From Periconia sp. R9002 (taxonomy: Eukaryota; Ascomycota; Dothideomycetes; Pleosporales; Periconiaceae), in assembly GCA_023627715.1 (NCBI GenBank), contig JAMAHW010000079.1:1-64000 (forward strand): a stretch of 64,000 bases of DNA, read 5' to 3'. A program made the translations under genes and the position numbers. Below are positions 54,074 through 64,000 of the stretch, piece by piece. The notes beneath the pieces were generated by a model. It saw only the letters and a list, made by a program, of their open reading frames with translations. It was not told the origin of the DNA and searched no databases. Every line of letters starts with the position of its first letter. The first letter of the stretch is position 1.

Positions 54074-54236
54074 TTTGAAGTTTTTTAGGGCGAATGGAGA
54101 TAGGAAAAGTGGTTTAAGATTATGATCAATGCTTTTCTGTATGTTAAAACGATTAGGTCGTGGGCTGTATATAACTGATCAAAAGTGAAACAATGTATCA
54201 ATGAACCATAAATTTATTTCCCATTCCTATCTACAC

Positions 54237-55155
54237 TCAATCCTCATGATCAGTAGCCATAGTGATGCCATCCCATTCGCTCAAAATCGCCTCCGTCTCC
54301 TTCAATTTGTTCCTAATATAAGGTGGGCTATCACTTCCCAATGCCACTCGCACAGGGACCTCCTTGCCTTCCGCAACTCCCGTCTTGGTCAAAATATCCA
54401 CAATTATTTTGCAACCCTTCACTACATCTCCAGGTTGGTGGTTATCAACTGCGTCCAGATTCTTGCGGACCTCTCCGACAGCCGTTTCGTCGTACGCAGC
54501 AATGCGCTTCTCACTCACGACCTTGGCGTCAGCATTGAGAAAGCCGGTGCGGAAATAGCCTGGCTCAATTACTGTTACGGAGATGCCCAGAGGCGCGAGT
54601 TCGAAACGCATTGACTCGCTGATACCGGAGCACGCCCATTTAGTTCCGGCGTAAAGACCGTACCCGGCGCCCCCGCTCCATGAGCCTATGCTGCCGAAAT
54701 TGGCGACGGTACGGTGGCCGCTTGTTTGGCGCACATATGGGAGGAAAGCTTTCGAGACGTTCAGGAGGCCGAAGACGTTCGTGTTGAAGGTGTCGTAGTC
54801 TTCTTTTGGTCTGGTAGGGTGCTTGTTAGAAACAACTCTCATAAGAAGTAATAGAATGATAGACTCACGAAGTTTCCTCAATAGCACCTACGAGGATGTA
54901 GCCCGCTGCATTTACAAGGTGATGGACAGCACCGTATCGATCCCATACGTCTTTGGCGACCGCTTCGATCTTGTCCAGTGGCCAAGTGACATCTAATGCC
55001 ACTGTGTCCGCACCTTTCTCTTTCAGATCCTCAATTTTTGTCGTGCTTCGTGCGCTTGCGACAACTTTATGCCCCCTTGCAAGAGCTTCAAGGGCAATGT
55101 ACTTTCCGAACCCGGAAGAAGCGGCTGTGATGAACCACACTGGTGTTTGTGCCAT
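54237..55155 (-). CDS. Short-chain dehydrogenase/reductase (classical SDR)
   Basis: Exons 54869-55155 and 54237-54810 with a 58-bp intron (GTGAGT..TACCAG), 286 aa. It starts MAQTPVWFITAASSGFGKYI, a TGxxxGxG-type cofactor loop with TAASSGFG. NADP preference is suggested by ASARSTTKIEDL after strand 2. The NNAG-like block reads NAAGYILVG and the splice follows IEETS. The catalytic residues are Ser136 (NFGSIGSW) and Tyr149-Lys153 (YAGTK). ITVIEPGYFRT-like SVTVIEPGYFRTGF follows. It is an oxidoreductase of unknown substrate in the group often annotated as retinol dehydrogenase-like or ketoreductase. Confidence 0.92.
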
Positions 55156-56295
55156 GGCTGGATCTTAGATGAACGTTTTTTAGGAGAATTTTGGATAAAT
55201 TTGGGAGTTTTAGTAAAGTTGAGAATGGTTTCGATGGTGGCGAGAAGAAGAAAATCTGCAGATACTTATACTTTCAAGATATGAAGTCCTTGAGGATGCG
55301 GGATTCCGTATCTCACCCGAACAGTTTCGGGGTGGCCACCCCGCACTGGAGATAATTGAAATACCAAACAAAAACCTTGTAAACAAGCGAATCACCACTG
55401 TCGGTAACACGGAGTTAAAGAAATATTTTGTTGTAAATTCTTCGTGCGTTAAGTCAACAACGTGCATTCTTTGATACAATGGAGTTCCGCACAAGTGTGA
55501 CGCTTGGTTGACGAAAGTTCCCGAACAGGACATAAAACGGAGATACCGCGATGCTAGGCCGGCGTTAGCGATTTGAAAACTACCTAGGTAGTTATTCATC
55601 AACCAAGTGTAAACACGCATAATTCCGCCGCAAGCCCAATTCACTTATCATTATCTCCACTGTGTGTGTACGTCTCTAAATAGCTGGCAATGAACTGTTA
55701 CCTTTCCCTTGCGAGTCTGTGTTTAGACTGCAAACGATTATCTCAAGTGCTCTCTTTTTTTACCTAGCTATGTACATTTTCTGGAACACTTTTTGCTAGC
55801 CGATAGTTCGTCTACCATGCGACAGCACTATCTTCCTCATTATGCAGATTCACTTCATCCGACGTCAAGGGCAACGAGAAGATGTATTTGCTGCTTTTGA
55901 AGCTATATGTAGTCTCGTCGATTTCATCTAATGCCTATTCACTCCCCAATCTACCCTACTGATCTCAGCCGGTCTTTGCGGATTTAAATTGGTTGATTAA
56001 TAAAGGTTCTGGTGGATGACAATACACCACCTTACCCTGCTGTCATCTAAGGCAGCATGTTGTGTATATTGTATTAGAAGGTAGTTGTTGTAAAGCAAAA
56101 GACGTTCGGTATTGTAACATCACATTTTAGCATCAGAGATTTTATTACTGCTGAATATGTACAGATTGTGAATCTTTTCTGCGGACGGGCCAACACGGAT
56201 GGAACACAGTGAAGAGATTCTGGCAGTCTGAAAGAGTTTTGAGAGAAATGATTGGTCGCGTTGAGATTGATGGAAATCGGATTCGTTTCGCGGGG
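55156..56295. other. 1.1-kb intergenic region
   Basis: Promoter side of the SDR gene and 3' side of the GTPase gene. No gene is recognised, except that 56145-56227 may be an alternative last exon of the GTPase gene. Confidence 0.5.
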
Positions 56296-57265
56296 CTACG
56301 GTTGAGTGGGCGATAGAAACATACTCCATTGAGGCTTCTCCTCTTCAATTTGTTGCGCGGCTCGCTCTGTCTCCTTATTCTTCAAAGGAACTCGAGGAAG
56401 AGCATTTCGCATCTTGGAGAATGGCTTGGAAAGAGTAGAGAGACGGTGGCGACCGTTTGGCTTCTGTGTCACGCTCGTCGCATCTGGCCGCAGCCCCGCT
56501 TCATATCTTTCCCTCTGCTCGAGATCCTCCTTGTCTCTCAATTCGGCCTTTACGATCTGCCTGATCAAGACTGCCACCGTACTATTCAACCACTCCTGGT
56601 CAAAACTATGACCTTCGAAATGCTTCATTCCATGCATACTAGCCCACTCTTGGGCCAAACTCTGGGGAACCTCTCGGATCAATGAGCTTTCTGTTTTCAA
56701 TTTGTCGATCTTATTCCCCACAAGTAGACCTCCAAACCGCTTGAATCTTGCCAGGCGAGTTTCCTCATCTATTTGATTAGCCTCTGATATACTACTTTGA
56801 TCCAATGGAGGCCTCTCTCGAAAACTGAGAATCGTCGGATAGTCAGCTTTGGTCACAGAATCATAACTCTCCCGATCAGTAATATCGTAAAGCAGAATAA
56901 CTCCGTGAACCTGGGATAATATCTTATCCCAGTAATTTATTGAGATATCCCGCTCCGCCGCCCACAGTGGCTTTAGGACTAAGTCATGCATTTCGACGTT
57001 CCAGACCTCTCCATCAACTTCGACTGGGTGGAACCGTGAGCTTCGCTCATCTGACCACTGGTTGTAGTAGCCAGTATAGTTTCCGGTGTATTTTCCGTTA
57101 AACTGTTCACATGATCAGTGAATAAGAAGGGAGCTGAACGAGTGAGAGATTGAAAGTGTAGCGTACCAGCACTCGAGCCCAGCTTGACTTTCCAACACCA
57201 TTTGCACCTACGATGGCAACGTTTACGGTCTTCCCTTTACCTAATTCATCTTTTGCTTTACTCAT
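56296..57265 (-). CDS. Divergent Ras-like small GTPase
   Basis: Exons 57167-57265 and 56296-57102 with a 64-bp intron (GTACGC..GAACAG), 301 aa. The P-loop is VGANGVGKSSW (residues 19-29). The splice leads to FNGKYTGNYTGYYNQWSDER (switch-I-like). Where the DxxG of switch II should be it reads VWNVEMHDLVLKPLWAAE, so that motif is altered. Then GVILLYDITDRESYD, the guanine-specific NKID in LLVGNKIDKL, and a basic tail (SKPFSKMRNALPRVPLKNK). No C-terminal prenylation cysteine in this model. A second intron (56228-56324; GTATGT..TTTCAG) is possible and keeps phase, giving 319 aa with a different tail that contains two cysteines, the last 19 residues from the end. Nucleotide binding is likely; hydrolysis is doubtful. 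Confidence 0.78.
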
Positions 57266-57979
57266 TTCAGATACTTTCAGGTGATTTTGTAGTGCATGAG
57301 ATGTCTTTCATGTACCGGACGTAGAGTGCTTCAACCTTGAAATCGTTCTGGATGATGCCTAGAAACCCGATCACGTGATACAATAGCCTGCGTCTGCAGC
57401 CAGAGTTGTCAACTGGTTCAAGACTATTACTATGTGGAAACTAAACCTACTGTCTTAATGCCTGCTGAGAATTCGAAGGGATAGCAAATAGGGCACTGAA
57501 ACTCTTATTGACTTTGATAATCAGGTGATGAGCATCCAAACGCTAAATAACTGGTGCCAGGGGTCAGCTTTCACTAGCATCACCACGCGTCCCCACCTCC
57601 CTATCTATAAACCCTGAATGCAGATCGCTCAGTTTACGAATGAGAATTTTGGAATAAAGGTGTCTGTTCACCTGCCCAGAAATGAACGGCATCTTCTTCC
57701 CGCTCGCCTTCCTGCGAGCATCAGCGACTTCCTCAAATCTTGGCTGGCGCTGAAACGGATATAGTTGCCGGCTGACGACGCGGTATGGACTACTTTTAAT
57801 ACCTGTTTCTGGTTACCTTATGCAGTGCATACGAAACAAACGGATCGTATGTACGTAGGCTTTCGAGACCTACGTCAACCGACTAGTTATTCGGCCCTTC
57901 GCGCGCGCAGCTTGGTTTTCACCCACCCGTTAGTTGCAATAGAATCTTTGCCATTTCACTGCCCCAACTCCACAATCCA
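57266..57979. promoter_or_regulatory. Divergent promoter region, GTPase / Ppn2-like gene
   Basis: 714 bp between two outward-facing start codons. It includes ACGCGT at 57585-57590, the core of the MCB cell-cycle element in yeasts; a single copy, so weak. No other element is clear. Confidence 0.4.
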
Positions 57980-59141
57980 ATGCCTTCCCGCGACGACTTC
58001 GAAGGCCAGAAGCTCATCGATTACGTCCCTTCATACCCACACGATTTCGACGATTCAGACGAAGACGAAGCATTCTATGCCCCCGACGACGGTGATTACA
58101 TCTTGAGCGCCAAGTGGCGCGCACGCTTCAGACACGTTGCTCAGCGTGTTCCGAGGAGGTTGCAACGATATTTCGTCATCTACATTCTATGTTTTATCGT
58201 TATCCTGATCGGTTGGCTCGCATTCATCGGCCCCCGCCTCTCCGCGCTTCGGAAAGAATACAGAGACATGAATAGCACTCCGCACGATCGTTACGGGTTG
58301 AACAAGAAGCCCGAATTTGAGGGCCTAGTGCAGGTAAAGCAGCTTGATGCAAGGCATTTGCCCGATGGGGATGCGAAGCTGGTCGTGGTGGGTGATGTTC
58401 ACGGTTGTAAGAGGGAGCTGGAGCAGTTGCTAGAGAAAGTTGGATTCCAGGAACAACGGGACCACCTCATTTTGACAGGTGACATAATCGCAAAAGGTAA
58501 GTCTGCTACATGAGGAGCGATTTATAACCAGAACCTAACAGCACACTTCCCTAGGCCCCGACTCCCCAGGTGTTGTGTCTCTCGCATCTCGCCTCGGCGC
58601 ATCTTGTGTTCGTGGCAATCACGAAGATAAACTCCTCCTCTCCCTCCCCGCAATCACCTCCACTACGACGACGAGTCCTATCGACGACGCTACCCTCACT
58701 CTCGCGAAATCTCTTTCCACATCTCAAATATCATTTCTACAAGCGTGCCCCGTCATACTCGATGTTGGCTCTATTGGCTCCCTCGAACACGTCGTCGTGG
58801 TTCACGCCGGCCTCGTCCCAGACATGACACTCGCCGAACAAGACCCTTTTCAAGTCATGAACATGCGCACTATGAACATGGCCACACGTATGCCCTCGGA
58901 GAATCGAGATGGCACCCCATGGACGAAGTTTTGGAATCACTATCAGAAAAATAGAAATGCAGATGAGGAAAAATGGAGTATAATATACGGACATGACAAA
59001 AAGAGGGGGTTCACGGTCAAGAAATGGAGCTATGGACTTGATTCAGGCTGTGTGAGTGGAGGAAAGCTAACCGCCATGGTCATCGGACAGCGTGGAGAGC
59101 ACGAGTTTGTACATGTTAAATGTGATGGTTACGTGAAATAG
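57980..59141 (+). CDS. PPN2: Vacuolar-type endopolyphosphatase, Ppn2-like metallophosphatase
   Basis: Exons 57980-58496 and 58555-59141 with a 58-bp intron (GTAAGT..CCCTAG), 367 aa. It has an acidic cytosolic N-terminus (DDSDEDEAFYAPDDGD), one transmembrane helix at about 64-84 (YFVIYILCFIVILIGWLAF), then a PPP-family metallophosphatase domain. Metal and catalytic motifs are all present: VVGDVHGC (138-143), TGDIIAKG (166-173, spanning the splice), RGNHED (192-197), VVHAGLVPD and IIYGHDKKRG. This topology and the short phosphatase domain match yeast Ppn2 (YNL217W), a Zn-dependent vacuolar endopolyphosphatase that cuts inorganic polyphosphate. Location and substrate are by homology. Confidence 0.9.
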
Positions 59142-59724
59142 AACGTGAGATGCGGGACCATACTTGTGAGAATGTGGTCCTCTTATCACAGCTCTTATTC
59201 TTAATATTAGACGGGGTTGCATTGGGCAGGCGTTTTGCCAGGCTACCAATTGGGGCCTCGAGGAGAGGGCAGCACATTGATTCTGGGTGCATTAAATTTT
59301 ACACGCACAATAGCCTTGGTGTTTTTTTCTTTTTCACCGTCACGATATATCGTTTCTACACAATAAAAACAATATCTTTGAGACGCAACATATTAACGAG
59401 AAAGCGCATCCAAATAGCCTACTCTGCCCCAACCTCCACGAATCCCATTCTTACAAAACCCAAACCTACTCTTTCCGGCATTACCACGAGAAAAATAATC
59501 TTCTAGTTTTACATTTATTTGTAGAAAGTATTCGATCACAGCGAAAGAAAAAACATCAACCTCCACCCCAAAAAAACACTGATAACAGAAAGAAAGGGAA
59601 CAACCCACAACGTTGCAGGAAATTCGAAAAGGGCAATAGCAGAAACAAAGCGAAAGACAGAACGACATCGGAGAATTCGAGAAGGAAAAAGGGATACTCT
59701 GACTGTCGTGCGTAACCCTCACAC
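59142..59724. other. Convergent intergenic region
   Basis: 583 bp between the converging Ppn2-like and kinase genes; 3' UTR sequence with T-rich and A-rich tracts. No gene is recognised. Confidence 0.5.
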
Positions 59725-62700
59725 TCAGTCGTTAAAACCATAGCGATGAGGCGGTTTTCTGATCCGCATCGGGTTACGGCGTGGTGGACCCTGAGGTTGG
59801 GGATTGTTAGCTCGTGCTCTTTTTTGACGTGGAGCTGGGGCTGGAGCTGGAGCGGGTGCTGGAGCGGGTGCTGGAGCGTGTGCTGGTGGTTGAGGTTGAG
59901 GTTGAGGTTGAGGTTGAGATTGACGTGATGCTTGACGTGATGCTTGACGTGATGCTTGACGTGATGCTTGACGTGATGCTTGACGTGATGCTTGGGCATG
60001 AGCTTGACGTGATGCTTGGGCTTGAGCTTGACATGATGCTCGGGCTGATGCTTGACGTGATGCTTGGGCTTGAGCTTGACGTGATGCTTGGGCTTGGGCT
60101 TGAGCTTGAGCTGATGCTTGAGCGGGTGCTGGAGTCGGCGGACGTTGCGGATGAACCCCGTCTATTGGCACTGTGGGAAATGCCGCAGGAGGGAAAGCTG
60201 CGAGTTTTCTTCGGGCTCGTACGGAACTTCTCTCTCGTGATGGAGAGGATTGCGCTCTATCATCGGGAGCCCTGCGTTTGCCTGCTACAGGGTGAGGTGT
60301 TGGCCTACGAGATCGAATATGCGAACCACTTGAGGGTCGTTCGGCTTGGTCCGACAAATGATCGATGTCCGGAAGATCGGGTTCGAATTCTTCTTGGTCG
60401 GCTGCTTGGAGATGTCCCAGTAGGTCTTGCACCAAACCTGCCCCATCTTCAACAGGAGGAACACGATCATCAGGCGGGTGGTGTGATCTCTTCCCTACTC
60501 CTATGTGAAATCGCTGATTACGCCATTCCATCCTATCGCGTGGATCAATCTGAGACATTGCAAGTCCCTCCAGTGTACCGTTGATCTTCTGATACTTCTC
60601 GAGCCACTTATATGTCTCATAAATAACTCTTGTAACGTGTGGTCTTTGATTTGGGTCTTTCTTCAAGCATCGTTTCACGAGATCTACAAGCTGCTCGCTG
60701 TATACGTTTTCGTACTCAGGGCTGAAGGTTGCTGCTACGTTTTCGCTAAGGTCAGCAAATTCACGTCTGCTACCTTCCATGAGGTTGAGGGCCAGCAGCC
60801 CAAGGTTTGTCACCGTTCCCTCGACGTGTACACGTCCCTCATCTCGTTGTTCCTGAGTGCCAGGATTATTAGCAGAGATTCATGGTGCTTTCAAGCGCAT
60901 AGGAGCCTCCTTTATGGGCCTCTAGTTGCCTATTCTGCGACGTTGACGAGTGTATAGAAACTTACAGGCGGTATCCAGCCCGATGTGCCCAGCCGGCGCA
61001 GTCTTCGATATGTTCTAGGATTGCAACACAATCCGAAATCAATCATCTTGACAGATTTGAAAGCCGGATATCTTGTATCCGCTTTACCAATACACACATT
61101 TGCCAATTTGATGTCGGGATTGACCAGTGGCTCCCAACCATCACGTTGATTCCTCGAAAAATCGTTACGTTCGAATGACAGCTTCTTATGTTCACGATTC
61201 TGGAACGAAGTTCCCGTGAATAGTAAGAAGATGGCTTCAGCTACTGCCTGCATGGCCAGCCATATGAAAGGCTCCGGTATTTGACTCTCCCTGTGATAAG
61301 ATCAATAGGTGCTTATGAGAAGGGGTTAGAGATTGGGAAAAGAAAGATTTACCCTGGCGATTTTTTCAATATCAAGTCGTGAAGGTCTCCAAATGGACAG
61401 TATTCCAGAAACCCATATATGAGCCAACCCGATCCTCTGTCTCTTAGCTCGAAGCCGTAACATTCAGCCACGCATGCAGGAGTATGATCTCCATCACTCA
61501 AGGCTTGTTGTGTTCCATACTCTCCCAAGACTAACCGCTGGGCCCGTATCTGTTCGACACACCCCATGATTTTGACTACCATTTGCTGTTGTTGCAGAAG
61601 ATTAGCAATATATTCATGTCAACAACCACTTTTCCAAAACTCACATCCACAACGTCCGCATTTTCGTCTTTGCACGTGAACAAATGAATGATGCGACTTT
61701 CGTCTCCGGAATTGAGATAAAGCGTCTTCTCGAATTCCCATTTTCCTTTCTCCATCCGTCCAGTTGTTTGCAACCAAGCCATCACTTTTTCGACATCTCG
61801 AGAAGTAGGAGGGGGGAGAGATATCGGTCGAATATCCCACTGATGATCCTTGGACACCGATCTGCCATCGGGGTATTCCTTATCCTGGTAATATCTTGCT
61901 GACAACTTCTGCCCATGATTGAACATGCGATTCAACTGATCCCAGTCATCCGAGCGATGGCGTTCGTAAAAACTCCTTATCTTTCCTGTGTGACGTAGTA
62001 GCAGGATTAACATCGTGATCTCTCTTTACGACTTCACTCATCTACCAACAATTCGGGAAACCTAGTCCTCCTTGATTCCCCCCAAAAAAGCAAAATTAGA
62101 AGACTTACCAGCAGTCCATCCAACGAAAGTTTCTGCTCCTTCGCGAGGGATTGAAGTCCATCCATAATATACCAGACATCCTGAAATATAGTGCGACACC
62201 CATTCGTTCGAATCTCTTATACGAGGATCGTCATCGACAGTGCCCCAAAGACCTCGGTACCCCTGTTCGTCTATCTCCAGTTCATTCTTAAGATTGTTCA
62301 ATTCAACGTCAATTGTGACGTCGAACTCGAAGTTACGCTTTTCGAATCTCGGATCGGGGTATTGTTCTGCAAAGTCTATGCAAATTTTGAATGCGTCTGG
62401 TCTGTCCCTTCTGTATTCATTGAATTCTCTGTATGTCTCATGTTTGTCGACTGTCCATGGTCGTCGCGTATTGTCAGTCATAGAAGCATTCGTAAAGGAT
62501 GTGACTAAAACAATAAACTTTGTTTAAAACTTACGAAACGCCTCGTTATTATCCCCAATATTCGCCATTTTGTACCCGATGCAAAATTTCTCGAACAACT
62601 TTTTCTCCCAGCCGGCAATGTCTTCTGCTTGATGTTTCTTTTCATCATAAGTGAGTGGGTAACGCGCCTCGAGCCAGTGCCAACGCTCATCTGGATCGTT

Positions 62701-62751
62701 ACCGGTATAGTGCCAAAGCTCTTCTGGATCGTTGCCGGGATCGACCGACAT
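59725..62751 (-). CDS. Atypical protein kinase with repetitive C-terminal tail
   Basis: Six exons: 62535-62751, 62109-62450, 61645-61985, 61353-61585, 60966-61290 and 59725-60852, total 861 aa with consistent phases. The first intron is 84 bp (GTAAGT, CTGAC branch, GGACAG acceptor). The N-terminal about 300 residues start MSVDPGNDPEELWHYTGND and show no named domain. The kinase part has the Lys in QMVVKIMGCV (K305), then IYGFLEYCPFGDLHDLI. The catalytic loop reads NPDIKLANV in place of HRDxKxxN: D437, K439 and N442 kept, His-Arg replaced. DFG is MIDFGLC (462-464). The last splice makes GTSGWIPPEQRDEG, the APE equivalent. RCLKKDPNQRP closes the lobe. The tail is ASRQ/AQAQ, PQ and AP repeats ending RKPPHRYGFND. 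Probably active; pathway unknown. Confidence 0.85.
59880..60115 (-). repeat. Coding minisatellite (ASRQ/AQAQ, PQ, AP units)
   Basis: Inside the kinase's last exon. On the plus strand 59928-59990 repeats TGATGCTTGACG, a 12-bp unit encoding ASRQ, about six times. Degenerate copies extend to about 60115. Just before, GAGGTT units encode PQ, and from about 59823 GGAGCT/GGTGCT-like units encode AP. All units are multiples of three, so length can change without breaking the frame. Confidence 0.85.
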
Positions 62752-63403
62752 CTTGCGAGTCGAATTGAAAAAGGAAGGAAGTGCTATAGTTTAGAACTCT
62801 TGTGATCGAGGTGAAATATTGTGTTCGATAAAGTTGGAGTCCAAGCAAGTGTATTTTGCACACAAAGTGAAAGGCGATTTGGGGGGGATGGAAAATTTCT
62901 TTGTTTTGATTGACGATTTGCGTGGTTTCTTTGTCGAGTGTACGTTTCCGGCGGTACTCACCAACAATCAAATTTGGCATCATTACAATGAAGAATAATG
63001 AACATCCCTAACCACTGGTTTTCATGTGACAGGTACTTAGAACTGTTGAATATGTGGTTCTGTCGAAGTGACATAAGGAACTGCCAATCAAAAGGCGCAT
63101 GGAAATTACAATTGCATCAAATGTAAAGCACAATATATACCAAGCCCTGACTTCAACTAAACAAATATCCGTGTGTAAGAGGAGGAGTTAGATTTCTTCC
63201 CCAAGCCTATCCTTAAAGTGTAAGGCAAAACAAAATCACACCTACAGGTGACTCTCTCGTAATCCTTCGACTTAAGAATACGCAATCAAATTTTCACTCT
63301 ACAAAACAGCTATTCAAACGCTCGAAATCCCAGCATAAGAACTTAAACATAAAAATAAACTACAAATCTCCATACTATTTCCCAAGTAACAGACCCCTGC
63401 TGA
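62752..63403. other. Intergenic region
   Basis: 652 bp between two minus-strand genes: the kinase promoter and the 3' flank of the Gln-rich gene. Nothing specific is seen apart from a G-run at 62880-62887. Confidence 0.5.
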
Positions 63404-64000
63404 TTACATGTATTTCTTGAAGTCTCCTTGAACTGCCCTATTTCCACGGAGCCGGCGATCCGTTGCTGGAGGAGCTTGTTGATTCCCGGTACCACCCTGC
63501 TTGACACGAGCCCCCGTGGCCGCTCTTTCCTTCGCAGCTTTCTTAACCGCTGCCTTCGTATCATTGGCTTTCTTGTTGTTGCCCCTGCCCTTGCGACGCG
63601 GCTTAGGAGCAGGAGGAGAATTGTGTTGTTCCTGATCTTGTTGCTGATCATCCTGTTGCTGATCATCCTGTTCATCGTCCTGTTCCTGATCTTGTTGATT
63701 GTCCCGTTGCTGATTTTGTTGATCATTCTGTTGCAGAGCTTGTTGCAGAGCCTGCCACTGAGCCTCCCACTGAGCTTGCTGCTGAGCTTGTAGATAATAT
63801 TGCGACTGATCTCGATTATCTCGCTGATAACCATGTGGAAGATATTGAGGTTGACCCTGATGAATTGAATAATAATCTTGTGCAGGATATTGAGGTTCAC
63901 CTTGATGAACAGAATAATAATAATCTTGTGGAAGATGTTGAGATTGGCCTTGATGATCTAGATAATGTTGTTGCTGCTGATTTTGATGCTGATATCCTGG
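63404..64000 (-). CDS. Gln-rich protein, C-terminal 198 residues (partial)
   Basis: An open frame runs from the window edge (first codon CCA at 64000) to TAA at 63404-63406; the 5' part lies outside. Three imperfect repeats of HxHQGQxQ(H/Y)LPxDYYYS type occur: HQGQSQHLPQDYYY, HQGEPQYPAQDYYS and HQGQPQYLPHGY. A long Gln/Asp-rich run follows (QQDQEQDDEQDDQQQDDQQQ). The end is basic: APKPRRKGRGNNKKAND, then KKAAKERAATGARVK, finishing DRRLRGNRAVQGDFKKYM. The composition is prion-like and disordered with a probable nucleic-acid-binding or nuclear-targeting tail. The N-terminal domain is not visible. It follows the atypical kinase on the same strand and has a comparable low-complexity tail. Confidence 0.75.
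   Translation of the reverse strand, partial: PGYQHQNQQQQHYLDHQGQSQHLPQDYYYSVHQGEPQYPAQDYYSIHQGQPQYLPHGYQRDNRDQSQYYLQAQQQAQWEAQWQALQQALQQNDQQNQQRDNQQDQEQDDEQDDQQQDDQQQDQEQHNSPPAPKPRRKGRGNNKKANDTKAAVKKAAKERAATGARVKQGGTGNQQAPPATDRRLRGNRAVQGDFKKYM

Noticed and set aside
59814..60584. 256-codon plus-strand frame rich in LELEL/MLDV repeats
   Set aside because: It is the antisense reading of the kinase minisatellite, whose minus-strand frame is continuous with a conserved kinase domain.
1..64000. CRISPR arrays, rRNA operons, bacterial operons or riboswitches
   Set aside because: No regularly spaced repeats or rRNA-like sequence seen; intron-rich monocistronic genes indicate a fungal nuclear contig.

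Overview
The window is nuclear DNA of a filamentous ascomycete (Pezizomycotina). The genes carry short spliceosomal introns, mostly 45-120 bp, with GTAAGT-like donors and CTAAC/CTGAC branch sites. The families are fungal: Zn2Cys6 regulators, a Clr5-domain protein, a modin-like protein, a rhodopsin-domain (Pth11-type) membrane protein and a DUF7580 protein. There is also an AT-rich block that looks like repeat-induced point mutation (RIP). The form of the core genes suggests Leotiomycetes, but I cannot prove the class. Nearly all gene models below were spliced by hand from the sequence. Most total lengths are exact multiples of three and most junctions restore conserved motifs; exceptions are stated.

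1-12 kb is accessory in character. It holds a RIP-like block (about 60-1215), a membrane protein with a degenerate hydrolase-like domain, and a spliced gene made of three phage tail-collar-like modules. Two 38-bp direct repeats lie 5.3 kb apart and enclose the last two genes. An unrecognised 155-aa gene and a modin-like gene follow. 12-25 kb is mostly housekeeping: an NAD(P)-binding Rossmann protein, the TORC2 subunit Sin1, a PRCC-family nuclear protein, the cAMP-dependent kinase catalytic subunit, a GT8-like glycosyltransferase and the splicing factor Prp38. Sin1/PRCC and GT8/Prp38 are divergent pairs.

27-49 kb mixes metabolism, regulation and self/non-self-type proteins: an NrtA-type nitrate transporter with a NirA-like and a GATA site upstream, a Zn2Cys6 factor, a 923-aa Clr5/ankyrin protein, a secreted-type FAD oxidoreductase carrying two apparent frameshifts, a DUF7580 protein divergent from a C2H2/PHD/DUF7896 protein, a DHA1 drug transporter and an alpha/beta hydrolase. 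49-64 kb has long intergenic stretches, a candidate tiny multi-exon gene, a rhodopsin-domain protein convergent with an SDR, a divergent Ras-like GTPase, a Ppn2-type polyphosphatase, an 861-aa atypical kinase with a minisatellite-encoded tail, and the 3' end of a Gln-rich protein cut by the window edge.

No rRNA, convincing tRNA, CRISPR array, intact transposon or secondary-metabolite backbone gene was found.
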